A DNA stretch of 35,988 bases from Mesorhizobium sp. (GTDB lineage: Bacteria; Pseudomonadota; Alphaproteobacteria; Rhizobiales; Rhizobiaceae). The notes beneath the pieces were generated by a model. The model saw only the letters and a program-made list of their open reading frames with translations. It was not told the DNA's origin and ran no database searches. Positions 29,301-35,980 of the stretch are shown here, in pieces. Each line of letters begins with the position of its first letter. Position 1 is the stretch's first letter. The DNA lies in the NCBI RefSeq assembly GCF_004962925.1, contig NZ_SUEO01000015.1, forward strand, positions 1 through 35,988, given 5' to 3'. The position numbers and the translations under genes were made by a program.

Positions 29301-29838
29301 TGATCTCCTGAACACCAGCCGGATTGAGGATCGGCACCATGGTGTCGACGAACAGGAATTCGGTGGCGTGCGCGTTGGTCGAGGATTCGGCCATGTGGTC
29401 GTCGCCCATCAGGGCAAGCACGCCGCCATGTCTAGACGAGCCGGCGAGATTGGCATGGCGGAACACGTCGCCGGAGCGGTCGACGCCCGGTCCCTTGCCG
29501 TACCAGACCGAAAAGACGCCGTCATGCGTGCCCTCGCCCAGCAACTCGGCCTGCTGCGATCCCCAGCAGGCCGTGGCCGCGAGTTCCTCGTTGAGGCCGG
29601 GCTGAAAGACGATGTCCGACTGGGCGAGCTGCTTCCTGGCCTTCCAAAGCTGCATGTCGAGGCCGCCGAGCGGCGAGCCGCGATAACCGGAGACGAAGCC
29701 GGCGGTGTTCAGGCCAGCCCGGCGGTCGCGCTCGCGCTGCATCAAAAGCATGCGGATGACCGCCTGCGCGCCGGAAAGGAAGATGCGCTCCTTTCCCAGG
29801 TCGAACTTGTCGTCGAGCGCGACATCATGCAGCGTCAT
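26359..29838 (-). CDS. Fused indolepyruvate ferredoxin oxidoreductase (IorA-IorB type)
   Basis: The 1159-residue protein starts at the ATG at 29838 with GAGG upstream; a longer frame to 29880 lacks a site. The N-terminal pyruvate-ferredoxin-oxidoreductase-like part has FVSGYRGSPLGGLD (48-61) and NEELAATA (83-90). The ThDP-binding domain has CSGCPHNSS (431-439) and NLGDGTYNHSGALA (493-506), closing near residue 524. A ferredoxin-like cluster site CEGCGDCGVQSNC (633-645) is followed by more cysteines (666, 672, 677). The IorB-like gamma domain starts at DGVGGTGVVTIG (722-733). It would oxidatively decarboxylate indolepyruvate or other aryl/branched 2-oxo acids to acyl-CoA, passing electrons to ferredoxin. 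Single-chain forms of this size are common in proteobacteria. It stands alone; the 220-bp spacer upstream shows no gene. Confidence 0.93.
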   Translation of the reverse strand: MTLHDVALDDKFDLGKERIFLSGAQAVIRMLLMQRERDRRAGLNTAGFVSGYRGSPLGGLDMQLWKARKQLAQSDIVFQPGLNEELAATACWGSQQAELLGEGTHDGVFSVWYGKGPGVDRSGDVFRHANLAGSSRHGGVLALMGDDHMAESSTNAHATEFLFVDTMVPILNPAGVQEIIDYGLYGFAMSRFAGTWAAIKCVKDNIESTASVDAALERLSIVVPDFDMPPGGLNIRNEIDMLGQEERLHEYKRAAASAFIHANGLNRIVYSGGRAPKLGIVTIGKSYLDVRQALEDIGVDEAAANRIGIRLFKVGCPWPLDLQHIADFARGLDTIVVVEEKRSLIEVQLRENLYGTATQPVIVGKKDERGDGLFPAKGALDPNDIAIALGERILRTIGPSDEIAARVAKLRQFQAMLADTSDIASRTPFFCSGCPHNSSTKVPDGSLAAAGIGCHFMALWMDRNTVGFTAMGGEGAQWVGQAPFSKRDHIFQNLGDGTYNHSGALAIRFALSTDANITYKILYNDAVAMTGGQPHEGGLTVDMIARQVRAEGVERIAIVTDEPDKYAGKVEFPAGATIHHRDDLDLVQRELRAVRGTSVLIYDQTCAAEKRRRRKRGTFPDPDKRVFINELVCEGCGDCGVQSNCVSIQPVETEFGRKRRIDQSSCNKDFSCINGFCPSFVTVHGAKIRKAEGIAGTTDPLDGVPAPAEFPLGEQGWAAIIDGVGGTGVVTIGAVLGMAAHLEDKGCGMIDMAGLAQKGGSVFTHVRIAQSPDDIHAIRVSAGKADLVLGCDLVVSGAQKVLAAVREGHTIFLANTAEIMPGEFTRSADFSLPVERLKKAIRTAAGEEKAHFFDATRTATALFGSSLGANMFMLGFAFQHGGLPLSAEAVEKAIELNGQAVAMNVSAFRWGRRAAHQPDFVRGLVAQPGKAAQSAAVAETLDDIIARRVAFLTAYQNAAYGKRYADRLAALRQAEANAVPGSTDVTEAAARNLFKLMAIKDEYEVARLYTDGSFAAELGKQFQSYDKLEFHLAPPIMGRRGKDGKPRKSSFGPWMMKGFRLLAAMKGLRGTLFDVFGYSTERRMERQLLAQYEVDLELVAAALAPGRVEAAAALASVPALIRGYGHVRQASAEKAAGERQRLLDRLAKTPVRRDLQAAE

Positions 29839-30058
29839 CAGGCATTTCCTCTGCGGAGGCCGCAGTTCGAGCGCAGCCAACGTCGGAGTCGAGTGCCTAC
29901 AGTCTTTCTTCCCTTGCCGGGGAGGTCAAACAAAATCGAAGGTGCCAGACGGCGCGCAACAAATGACCCGTGCGCGGCCGTGTGACGCCACGAAACGCCT
30001 CGGGGAGGATGGCCGAGTACGAAAATTCCGGCGGCGGTCCAGTGCCGCTGGTGACGCA

Positions 30059-30589
30059 TCATGCGGCCTTTGGGCAACTGGGCTTCGGTTCGCCGGGCAG
30101 CTTGCCGTCGACATGGCCGGCCAGGTCCTTGTTGAGCTCGTAGACTGGCCCGACCACGAGAGGCCGGTCGGGCAGGACCGACTGGTCGAGCGAGGACGTC
30201 AGTGTCGTCTCGAAACTCTGCAGCAATTTGCCGCTGGAATCCTCGATGCGGATCGACACCGCATAGGGCTTGTCCTTGACGACGCAGGTGAGCGGCGGGC
30301 TGGTCAGCGTCACATGCGGCAGCTTCGGCCATATTTTCTGGGTGACGATGATCGGATCACCACCGGCCGGGTTCTGGAAGGAGACCACGGCGACCTGTCC
30401 CTCACCCACCGGCCGCAGCGGATTGAGGGTGATGACATAGGTGGCGATGCCCAGCCGGTAGTTGAACTCGAACAGCTTCCCGGAAATGGCGAAAAACTGG
30501 TCCTTGTCGGAGTCACGGCAGGCGCCGAGCGCGGCCGCCGCGAACAACGCCGCGACGACAATCATCGCGCGCGAGAATCTCTTAGACAT
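30059..30589 (-). CDS. Putative lipoprotein of unknown function
   Basis: The 176-residue product has a lipoprotein signal: MSKRFSR, a hydrophobic AMIVVAALFAAAA and lipobox LGAC with the cysteine at residue 24. The following RDSD has Asp at +3, which does not match the E. coli inner-membrane retention rule at +2. The mature part is beta-rich with a C-terminal Pro/Lys stretch ending KPSCPKAA; two more cysteines may pair (in PLTCVV and PSCPK). The ATG at 30589 has GGAG seven bases ahead, lying within the end of the CGNR gene, which it overlaps by eight bases. It is thus co-translated with that regulator. No family was recognised. Confidence 0.75.
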   Translation of the reverse strand: MSKRFSRAMIVVAALFAAAALGACRDSDKDQFFAISGKLFEFNYRLGIATYVITLNPLRPVGEGQVAVVSFQNPAGGDPIIVTQKIWPKLPHVTLTSPPLTCVVKDKPYAVSIRIEDSSGKLLQSFETTLTSSLDQSVLPDRPLVVGPVYELNKDLAGHVDGKLPGEPKPSCPKAA

Positions 30590-31190
30590 TGGTGATCTCC
30601 CTCGCCGCGGTCCGGCGGCGATAGTATCGGTTTGCCTTCTGTCGGTTGCCGCACACCGCCATGTCGCACCAGAGGCGGCTGGAATTGCGGCTTTTATCGA
30701 CAAACAGCCAGCTGCAGTTCGGACATATCCTCAGCCTGGCGATTGTGTCGCCGCGCAGCAGCGACAGCGCCGAGATCGCAAGCGCCGCCTCGAAGGCAAT
30801 CGGCGTCGCCGGATCGCCGAACGGTTTTCCGGGCCTCCCGATTTCGGTGCGGCTTTGGGCGAGTCCGTCGGCGCAGGCTTCAAGGAATTCAGGCATGTCT
30901 CCGGTGGCGATCGCACCTTTCGAAACCGCACGGCGAAACAGCCGATCGGTCGTCTCCCTGATCGAAAGCACCACCGGCGCGATCTTTTCAGGCGCCGGCG
31001 CTACGAGCGGCCTGCCGCCGACCTCGACGGCACGAAAGCCGCTCGCCGCTTCGGCAAAGCGGGCGATCTCGGCCGGATCTTTGAGCCGGTCGAAGGTTTT
31101 CTCCGGATCGTTCCGCAAGACGACGGTGTTCGCCGTGTCGAGCGCAAGCATGCCACCGGTGAAGCGGTGCGGAGTCCAGGATACTGCCAT
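30582..31190 (-). CDS. CGNR zinc-finger protein with N-terminal ABATE-type domain
   Basis: The 202-residue protein has an N-terminal ABATE-like region (LALDTANTVVLR near the start) and a C-terminal zinc finger CPNC-x15-CDMAVCGNR with cysteines at about 156, 159, 175 and 180, followed by a basic NRYYRRR tail. These proteins are regarded as transcription regulators binding DNA by the finger, while the ABATE part may sense a ligand. The ATG at 31190 lacks a ribosome binding site, and a promoter lies so close that the message should be leaderless. A 9-bp inverted repeat brackets this promoter, suggesting autoregulation. The lipoprotein gene overlaps the 3' end, forming a two-gene operon, and a LivH-type permease diverges upstream. 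Confidence 0.85.
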   Translation of the reverse strand: MAVSWTPHRFTGGMLALDTANTVVLRNDPEKTFDRLKDPAEIARFAEAASGFRAVEVGGRPLVAPAPEKIAPVVLSIRETTDRLFRRAVSKGAIATGDMPEFLEACADGLAQSRTEIGRPGKPFGDPATPIAFEAALAISALSLLRGDTIARLRICPNCSWLFVDKSRNSSRLWCDMAVCGNRQKANRYYRRRTAAREITNV

Positions 31191-31233
31191 ATGGCGAATC
31201 TAACCGATAAATCGCATTTGACAAGTTAGATTC
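31190..31233 (-). promoter_or_regulatory. Leaderless promoter of the CGNR gene overlapped by a 9-bp inverted repeat
   Basis: Read leftward, TTGTCA (31224-31219), a 16-bp spacer and TAGATT (31202-31197) form a good housekeeping-type promoter. The ATG begins at 31190, seven bases after the -10, just where transcription would start. On the plus strand, GAATCTAAC (31196-31204) and GTTAGATTC (31225-31233) are perfect inverted copies separated by 20 bp. One covers the -10 and the other touches the -35, as expected for an operator. Confidence 0.6.
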
Positions 31234-31339
31234 CGGGTGCAACGCTCGTCACGGAGGCGATCGCGATAGCCTAGTCCTGAGAATGTCGTCGTCCCAAACC
31301 GCTGCGCCCCGATTGCGGGGCATGCATCGAGGACATTGC

Positions 31340-32245
31340 ATGCTCTATTTCTTCCAGCAGGTTCTGAACGGGCTGCATTCGGGCGCGCTCTACGCATTGC
31401 TTGCCTTCGGCTACGTGCTGACCAACGGCATCCTTCACCGCACCAATCTTGCCTATGGGGCGCTGTTCGCCTTTTGCGGGCATACGATGATCCTCACCGC
31501 GGCGTTCGGCTATCAGGCGCTGTGGCTGACGCTGTTTGCATCCGTCGCGCTCGGCGTAGCTGCGGCGTTCCTTTATGCGGCGCTGCTCAGCCGCGTCTTG
31601 TCGCGAACCATCTTCGAACCGTTGGCCGACCGCTCGCCCAACGCCATCGTGGTGACGACGCTCGGCATATTGCTGGCCCTGTCGGAAGCCAGCCGCATCG
31701 CCGCCGATACCCATGATCTGTGGCTGCCGCCAATGCTGGCCCAGCCCATCATTTTTGCGCGGAGGGCCAATTTCAATGCCACGCTGACGCTCATTCAGTT
31801 GCTCGACTGCGCTGTCGTCGCGGCAACTATCGGGCTCGCCGCCTGGGCGTTCGCCCGCTCGAGCTTCGGCCGGCGCTGGCGCGCCGTGTCCGACGATCCC
31901 AGGGCGGCGGCGATGTGCGGCGTCGATGTTCGCGCGGTGCTTCGGCGTGCGGTGCTTTTCGGCGGCCTTTGCGCGGCACTGGCCGGCGTCCTCGCCGCCT
32001 TCTACTACGGCAACATCAGCTTCGGCACAGGGTTGGTCTACGGGCTGAAAATCCTGTTTGTGACGGCGGTGGGCGGCTATCTCTCGCCGTTGCGGGCAGC
32101 ACTTGGCGCTGCCGCGTTCGGCATGGCCGAATCGCTGTGGGCCGGCTACTTCCCGGTCGAGTGGCGCGACGCCTGGATGTATCTGTTCCTCGTCGCCATG
32201 CTGGTGCTAATCGGCGCCGGCCGCGACCAGAGCAAGATTGCCTAA
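31340..32245 (+). CDS. LivH-type branched-chain amino-acid ABC transporter permease, without partner genes
   Basis: The 301-residue hydrophobic protein starts at the ATG at 31340 with GAGG eight bases before; an ATG at 31283 has none. The opening FFQQVLNGLHSGALYALLAFGYVLTNGIL matches LivH, which reads roughly Q-Q-L-x-N-G-L-x-x-G-x-x-Y-A-L-x-A-x-G. The cytoplasmic coupling loop RRWRAVSDDPRAAAMCGVDV is also typical of the family. It should be an inner-membrane channel half for branched-chain amino acids, amides or urea-like solutes. Neither LivM, the two ATPases nor a binding protein lies beside it in this window. It may work with subunits encoded elsewhere or be a remnant. It diverges from the CGNR gene. 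Confidence 0.82.
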   Translation: MLYFFQQVLNGLHSGALYALLAFGYVLTNGILHRTNLAYGALFAFCGHTMILTAAFGYQALWLTLFASVALGVAAAFLYAALLSRVLSRTIFEPLADRSPNAIVVTTLGILLALSEASRIAADTHDLWLPPMLAQPIIFARRANFNATLTLIQLLDCAVVAATIGLAAWAFARSSFGRRWRAVSDDPRAAAMCGVDVRAVLRRAVLFGGLCAALAGVLAAFYYGNISFGTGLVYGLKILFVTAVGGYLSPLRAALGAAAFGMAESLWAGYFPVEWRDAWMYLFLVAMLVLIGAGRDQSKIA

Positions 32246-32267
32246 CTAGACTTTGGTTGCATGACGT

Positions 32268-32311
32268 CTACAGCGCCGCGCGTCCTCTCGGACGCGCAAA
32301 GGACGCTGTAG
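32268..32311 (+). repeat. Intergenic nested hairpin, rhizobial mosaic-type repeat
   Basis: CTACAGCG (32268-32275) pairs with CGCTGTAG (32304-32311). Inside, GCGCGTCC (32278-32285) pairs with GGACGCGC (32290-32297) around a 4-nt loop. I recall near-identical CTACAGCG...CGCTGTAG units as frequent in Mesorhizobium spacers. It lies 22 bp after the LivH stop and might act in 3' end formation. Confidence 0.7.
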
Positions 32312-32323
32312 CACTTTGATTTT

Positions 32324-32368
32324 GCGCATCCCCAGCGAAAATCGATTTCGATTTTCGGGGTCATGCGC
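32324..32368 (+). repeat. Intergenic palindromic repeat, rhizobial mosaic-type (first copy)
   Basis: GCGCAT (32324-32329) and ATGCGC (32363-32368) enclose CGAAAATCGA (32336-32345) and its complement TCGATTTTCG (32348-32357). The CGAAAATCGA...TCGATTTTCGGGG core recurs at 32537-32560. With that copy and the hairpin at 32268 it makes up most structure in the 340-bp spacer 32246-32585, which holds no convincing gene. Confidence 0.7.
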
Positions 32369-32432
32369 TAGTCAGGCGGCTGTTTCGCCCCTTCCCCATC
32401 TCACAAGATTGTTTTACTCGACTTGCCCCGTG

Positions 32433-32461
32433 TTGACCCGCCGGGCCACGCACGGCATACC
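32433..32461 (+). promoter_or_regulatory. Possible promoter of the TRAP transporter operon
   Basis: TTGACC (32433-32438) and CATACC (32456-32461) are 17 bp apart, between the two palindromic repeats. It is a reasonable -35 with a poor -10; motif reading only. Confidence 0.3.
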
Positions 32462-32523
32462 GTTGGGCCACAGCGGCGCGACGAAAAACAAGCGGGAATC
32501 GGCCGCCGCTGACATTTGAGTCA

Positions 32524-32570
32524 CGCATCGTGCTTTCCGAAAATCGACACCGATTTTCGGGGCCGATGCG
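32524..32570 (+). repeat. Intergenic palindromic repeat, rhizobial mosaic-type (second copy)
   Basis: CGCATCG (32524-32530) and CGATGCG (32564-32570) enclose CCGAAAATCG (32537-32546) and CGATTTTCGG (32551-32560). It is a diverged copy of the element at 32324-32368 and ends three bases before the purine-rich ribosome binding site of the TRAP small permease gene. In the transcript it would be a stem right next to that site. Confidence 0.7.
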
Positions 32571-32585
32571 TAAAGGGAGGAATGC

Positions 32586-33170
32586 ATGGCAGGGCTTCTC
32601 GCTCTATCCAGAACCATCGATCGCGTGAACGAATTCATCGGCAGATGGGTGTCGTGGCTGATCCTGCTGGCAATCCTAGTCAGCGCCGCCAATGCGGTCA
32701 TCCGCAAGACGTTCGACATGTCGTCGAACGCCTGGCTGGAACTGCAGTGGTATCTGTTCGGCGCCGCCTTCATGCTGGCCGCCGCCTACACGCTGAAGCA
32801 GAACGACCATATCCGCATCGACATCGTCTACGGCATGTTCTCACGCCGCGTGCAGCACTGGATCGACCTTCTCGGCCACCTCTTCTTCCTGATGCCGTTC
32901 GTGACGCTGATGGTGATCTACTTCGTTCCCTATGTTTCGCTGTCGTTTCGCAGCGGCGAAATGTCGAACAATTCAGGCGGGCTGATCATCTGGCCGGCGA
33001 AGGCGATCCTGCTGGTGGGCTTTTTCCTGCTCGCGCTCCAGGGCATCTCCGAGATCATCAAGAAGATCGCCATCATGCGCGGCGACATGGACGATCCCAC
33101 CCCGTTCATATCGGTGCATGAGCAGGCAGAACTCGAAGCGAAAGCGCTCGCCGAAGAGGTGCGCTCGTGA
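32586..33170 (+). CDS. TRAP transporter small permease (DctQ type)
   Basis: The 194-residue protein has four predicted membrane helices (WLILLAILVSAANAVIR, WYLFGAAFMLAAAYTL, FFLMPFVTLMVIYFV and KAILLVGFFLLALQGI) and DctQ marks such as LELQWYLFGAAFMLAAAYTLKQNDHIRIDI. The ATG at 32586 has GGGAGG six bases ahead. DctQ proteins pair with DctM in sodium-driven import of organic acids or related solutes. The wording fits the mannitol/chloroaromatic-type subgroup. A hydrophilic C-terminal tail ends the protein, and its TGA overlaps the DctM start (TGATG). No DctP-type binding protein gene lies in the window. Confidence 0.9.
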   Translation: MAGLLALSRTIDRVNEFIGRWVSWLILLAILVSAANAVIRKTFDMSSNAWLELQWYLFGAAFMLAAAYTLKQNDHIRIDIVYGMFSRRVQHWIDLLGHLFFLMPFVTLMVIYFVPYVSLSFRSGEMSNNSGGLIIWPAKAILLVGFFLLALQGISEIIKKIAIMRGDMDDPTPFISVHEQAELEAKALAEEVRS

Positions 33171-34939
33171 TGGAGTTCATCGCCCAGAACATGGCGCCGA
33201 TCATGTTCGCCTCGCTGGTCATCTTCCTGCTGATCGGCTACCCGGTCGCGTTTTCGCTCGCCGCCAACGGCCTGCTGTTCTTCTTTATCGGCGTGCTGCT
33301 GTCGCCCTATTCGGGCGGCTCGATCAATCTCGCCTGGCCGCTGCTGCACGCACTGCCGGATAATTTCTACGGTAGCCGGGTGATGTCGAATGACACGCTG
33401 CTGGCCATCCCGTTCTTCACCTTCATGGGCATCGTGCTCGAACGATCGGGCATGGCCGAGGACCTTCTCGATACGATCGGCCAGTTGTTCGGACCGATCC
33501 GCGGCGGCCTCGCCTATGCCGTGATCTTCGTTGGCGCGCTGCTTGCCGCAACCACGGGTGTGGTGGCTGCTTCCGTCATCGCGATGGGCCTGATCTCGCT
33601 GCCGATCATGCTGCGCTACGGCTATGACCGCCGTGTGGCGTCCGGCGTCATTGCCGCATCGGGCACGCTCGCCCAGATCATTCCGCCCTCGCTGGTGCTG
33701 ATCGTTCTGGCCGACCAACTCGGCCGCTCGGTTGGCGACATGTATGCGGGCGCGCTGATCCCGGGGCTGGTTCTGACCGGCCTTTACACGATGTATATCG
33801 TGATCATGTCGATCGTCCGGCCAAAGTCGATGCCGGCCCTGCCGCTGGAGGCCCGCACGCTCGGCCACGGTGTCCTGTCGCTGCTGTTCGCGGTGCTGGC
33901 GGCAGTCGTGGTTTCCTACGCGGCGTATCGCTATCTTGCGCCGTCGCACGGCCAAAACGCCGACATCCTCGGCGCCACCATCGGCGTGATCTTCCTCTAT
34001 GTCGTGGCGATCGCCGACCAGCGCCTGAAGATCAACATGATGTCGCGGCTGGCGCAGCAGGTGATCATCGTGCTGATCCCGCCGCTGGCGCTGATCTTCC
34101 TGGTGTTGGGCACCATTTTTCTGGGCATCGCCACGCCGACCGAGGGCGGCGCCATGGGCGCTGTCGGCGCGCTGATCATGGCGGCGATGAAGGGGCGGCT
34201 GTCGCTGGATGTGATCAAGCAGGCGCTGGCGTCGACGACGCGGCTGTCGTCCTTCGTGCTGTTCATCCTGATCGGCGCGCGGGTGTTCTCGCTGACCTTC
34301 TACGGCGTCAACGGCCATATCTGGGTCGAGCACCTCCTGACCTCGCTGCCGGGTGGCGAAGTCGGCTTCCTGATCGGGGTGAACATCCTCGTCTTCTTGC
34401 TCGCCTTCTTCCTCGATTTCTTCGAACTCGCCTTCATCATCGTGCCGCTTTTGGCGCCGGCCGCCGACAAACTCGGCATCGACCTGATCTGGTTCGGCGT
34501 GCTGCTCGGCGTCAACATGCAGACCAGCTTCATGCATCCACCCTTCGGCTTCGCGCTGTTCTACCTGCGTTCGGTCGCCGCCCGCGTGCCCTATCTCGAC
34601 CGCCTCACCGGCAAGCAGATCGCGCCGGTGACAACCGGCCAGATCTATTGGGGGGCGGTTCCCTTCGTTTGCATCCAGGTCATCATGATCGGGTTGACCA
34701 TCGCCTTCCCGCAGATGGTGATGCACTACAAAGGCACGGCAGTGGACCCGGGCACGATCGATTACCAGGTGCCGGAAACGCCGGGCCTGTCACCGCTCGG
34801 CGCACCGCCGGCGGATGGCGGCACGGCGCCGACCGCGCCTGCACCGGATCTGTCGCAGCCGCCGAATTTCGGTGAAACGCCGCCTGCCAAGCCAGCAGCG
34901 CCAGCACCCGATCTGTCCCAGCCACCGAGTTTCAATTGA
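33170..34939 (+). CDS. TRAP transporter large permease (DctM type) with a proline-rich C-terminal tail
   Basis: The 589-residue protein has the many membrane spans of DctM. Typical segments are LIGYPVAFSLAANGLLFFFIG, LLAIPFFTFMGIVLERSGMAEDLL, ASGTLAQIIPPSLVLIVLADQ and GIATPTEGGAMGAVGALI. It is longer than the usual 430 or so residues because of an added membrane and loop segment in the middle (about residues 225-310), as in the mannitol/chloroaromatic subgroup, plus a tail after about residue 530. The tail carries a duplicated APAPDLSQPP unit (PAPDLSQPPNFGE, then PAPDLSQPPSFN) and is probably disordered. The ATG overlaps the DctQ stop. The substrate is unknown; the downstream dehydrogenase suggests a polyol or hydroxy compound. 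Confidence 0.9.
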   Translation: MEFIAQNMAPIMFASLVIFLLIGYPVAFSLAANGLLFFFIGVLLSPYSGGSINLAWPLLHALPDNFYGSRVMSNDTLLAIPFFTFMGIVLERSGMAEDLLDTIGQLFGPIRGGLAYAVIFVGALLAATTGVVAASVIAMGLISLPIMLRYGYDRRVASGVIAASGTLAQIIPPSLVLIVLADQLGRSVGDMYAGALIPGLVLTGLYTMYIVIMSIVRPKSMPALPLEARTLGHGVLSLLFAVLAAVVVSYAAYRYLAPSHGQNADILGATIGVIFLYVVAIADQRLKINMMSRLAQQVIIVLIPPLALIFLVLGTIFLGIATPTEGGAMGAVGALIMAAMKGRLSLDVIKQALASTTRLSSFVLFILIGARVFSLTFYGVNGHIWVEHLLTSLPGGEVGFLIGVNILVFLLAFFLDFFELAFIIVPLLAPAADKLGIDLIWFGVLLGVNMQTSFMHPPFGFALFYLRSVAARVPYLDRLTGKQIAPVTTGQIYWGAVPFVCIQVIMIGLTIAFPQMVMHYKGTAVDPGTIDYQVPETPGLSPLGAPPADGGTAPTAPAPDLSQPPNFGETPPAKPAAPAPDLSQPPSFN

Positions 34940-34957
34940 TCCGGAGGCTCAACAGAC

Positions 34958-35980
34958 ATGAAAGCGGTGCGGCTGGAGGGCGTGGGCAACATTGCCCTAC
35001 GCGAGGTCGGCAAACCATCCGCAGGACCGGACGACCTCCTGGTGCGGATCGAGGCGTGCGGCGTCTGCGGCACCGACCGGCATCTTTTCCATGGCGAATT
35101 TCCCTGTACGCCGCCGGTGACGCCCGGGCATGAATTCTCCGGGATCGTCGAGGCGATTGGAACCGCTGTGTCCGGCTTTTCGGTCGGCGATCGCGTCACC
35201 GGCGATCCCAACATTGCCTGCGGGCGCTGTCCGCACTGCCATGCCGGTCGCATCAATCTCTGCCACAATCTGATGGCCATCGGCATCCGCCGCGACGGCG
35301 GTTTCGCCGAATATGTCGTGCTGCCTCAGAAGCAGGCCATCCTCCTTCCGAAAGACCTGAAGCCGACGCATGGCGCATTCTGCGAGCCGCTTGGCTGCTG
35401 CCTGCATGGCATGGACCTGGGCCGGATAAAACCCGGCTCCTCGGTCGCTGTGCTTGGCGGCGGCGTGATCGGCCTGCTCACCGTGCAACTGGCGAGGCTT
35501 GCCGGCGCGACCACAATCATCCTGTCGACGCGCCAGGCCTCGCGGCGTGCCCTCGCCGAAGAATTGGGCGCAACAGCGACGGTCGACCCCGGCGCTTGCG
35601 ATATCATCGATACGGTCGGCGGCCCGTCGGGTCTGCTGCCGGGCGGTGTCGATGTGGTGTTCGAATGTGCTGGCGTAAGAGAGACGGTCGAACAATCGAT
35701 GCGGCTCGCCAGGGCCGGCGGCACGGTTGTCATCGTCGGCGTGACGCCTCAAGGCATCAAAGCGGAATTCGAACCTTTCGACCTGTTGTTCCGGGAATTG
35801 AAGGTTCTGGGCTCGTTCCTCAATCCGTTTACGCATCGCCGGGCCGCCGATCTCATCGCCTCGGGTGCGATCGAGATCGACAAGCTCATCTCACGGCAGG
35901 TAACGCTTGAAGAGGCGGCCGCGGTGATCGCCAACCCGCCTGCGCCAGGTGAAGTCAAGGTGCTGGTGGTGCCGCGCTGA
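34958..35980 (+). CDS. Zinc-dependent alcohol/polyol dehydrogenase (MDR family)
   Basis: The 340-residue medium-chain dehydrogenase has catalytic zinc ligands in ACGVCGTDRHLFHG (Cys near 36) and GHEF (His and Glu near 61). The structural zinc cluster C-GRC-PHC-x7-C lies near 88-102, with a third catalytic-site acidic residue in FCEPLGCCLHG. The NAD-binding GGGVIGLL comes at about 167-174. This matches sorbitol/threonine-dehydrogenase-like enzymes that oxidise secondary alcohols with NAD(P)+. It starts 18 bp after the TRAP large permease with GGAGG ahead, so it very likely acts on the imported solute. The stop is eight bases before the window end. Confidence 0.9.
   Translation: MKAVRLEGVGNIALREVGKPSAGPDDLLVRIEACGVCGTDRHLFHGEFPCTPPVTPGHEFSGIVEAIGTAVSGFSVGDRVTGDPNIACGRCPHCHAGRINLCHNLMAIGIRRDGGFAEYVVLPQKQAILLPKDLKPTHGAFCEPLGCCLHGMDLGRIKPGSSVAVLGGGVIGLLTVQLARLAGATTIILSTRQASRRALAEELGATATVDPGACDIIDTVGGPSGLLPGGVDVVFECAGVRETVEQSMRLARAGGTVVIVGVTPQGIKAEFEPFDLLFRELKVLGSFLNPFTHRRAADLIASGAIEIDKLISRQVTLEEAAAVIANPPAPGEVKVLVVPR

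Noticed and set aside
32316..32519. A 67-codon frame between the LivH-type and TRAP genes
   Set aside because: It begins inside a palindromic repeat, has no ribosome binding site and no protein character.
32930..34726. A 598-codon minus-strand frame opposite the TRAP permeases
   Set aside because: It is highly charged and repetitive, mirrors the hydrophobic codons of DctQ/DctM, and has no recognisable domain.
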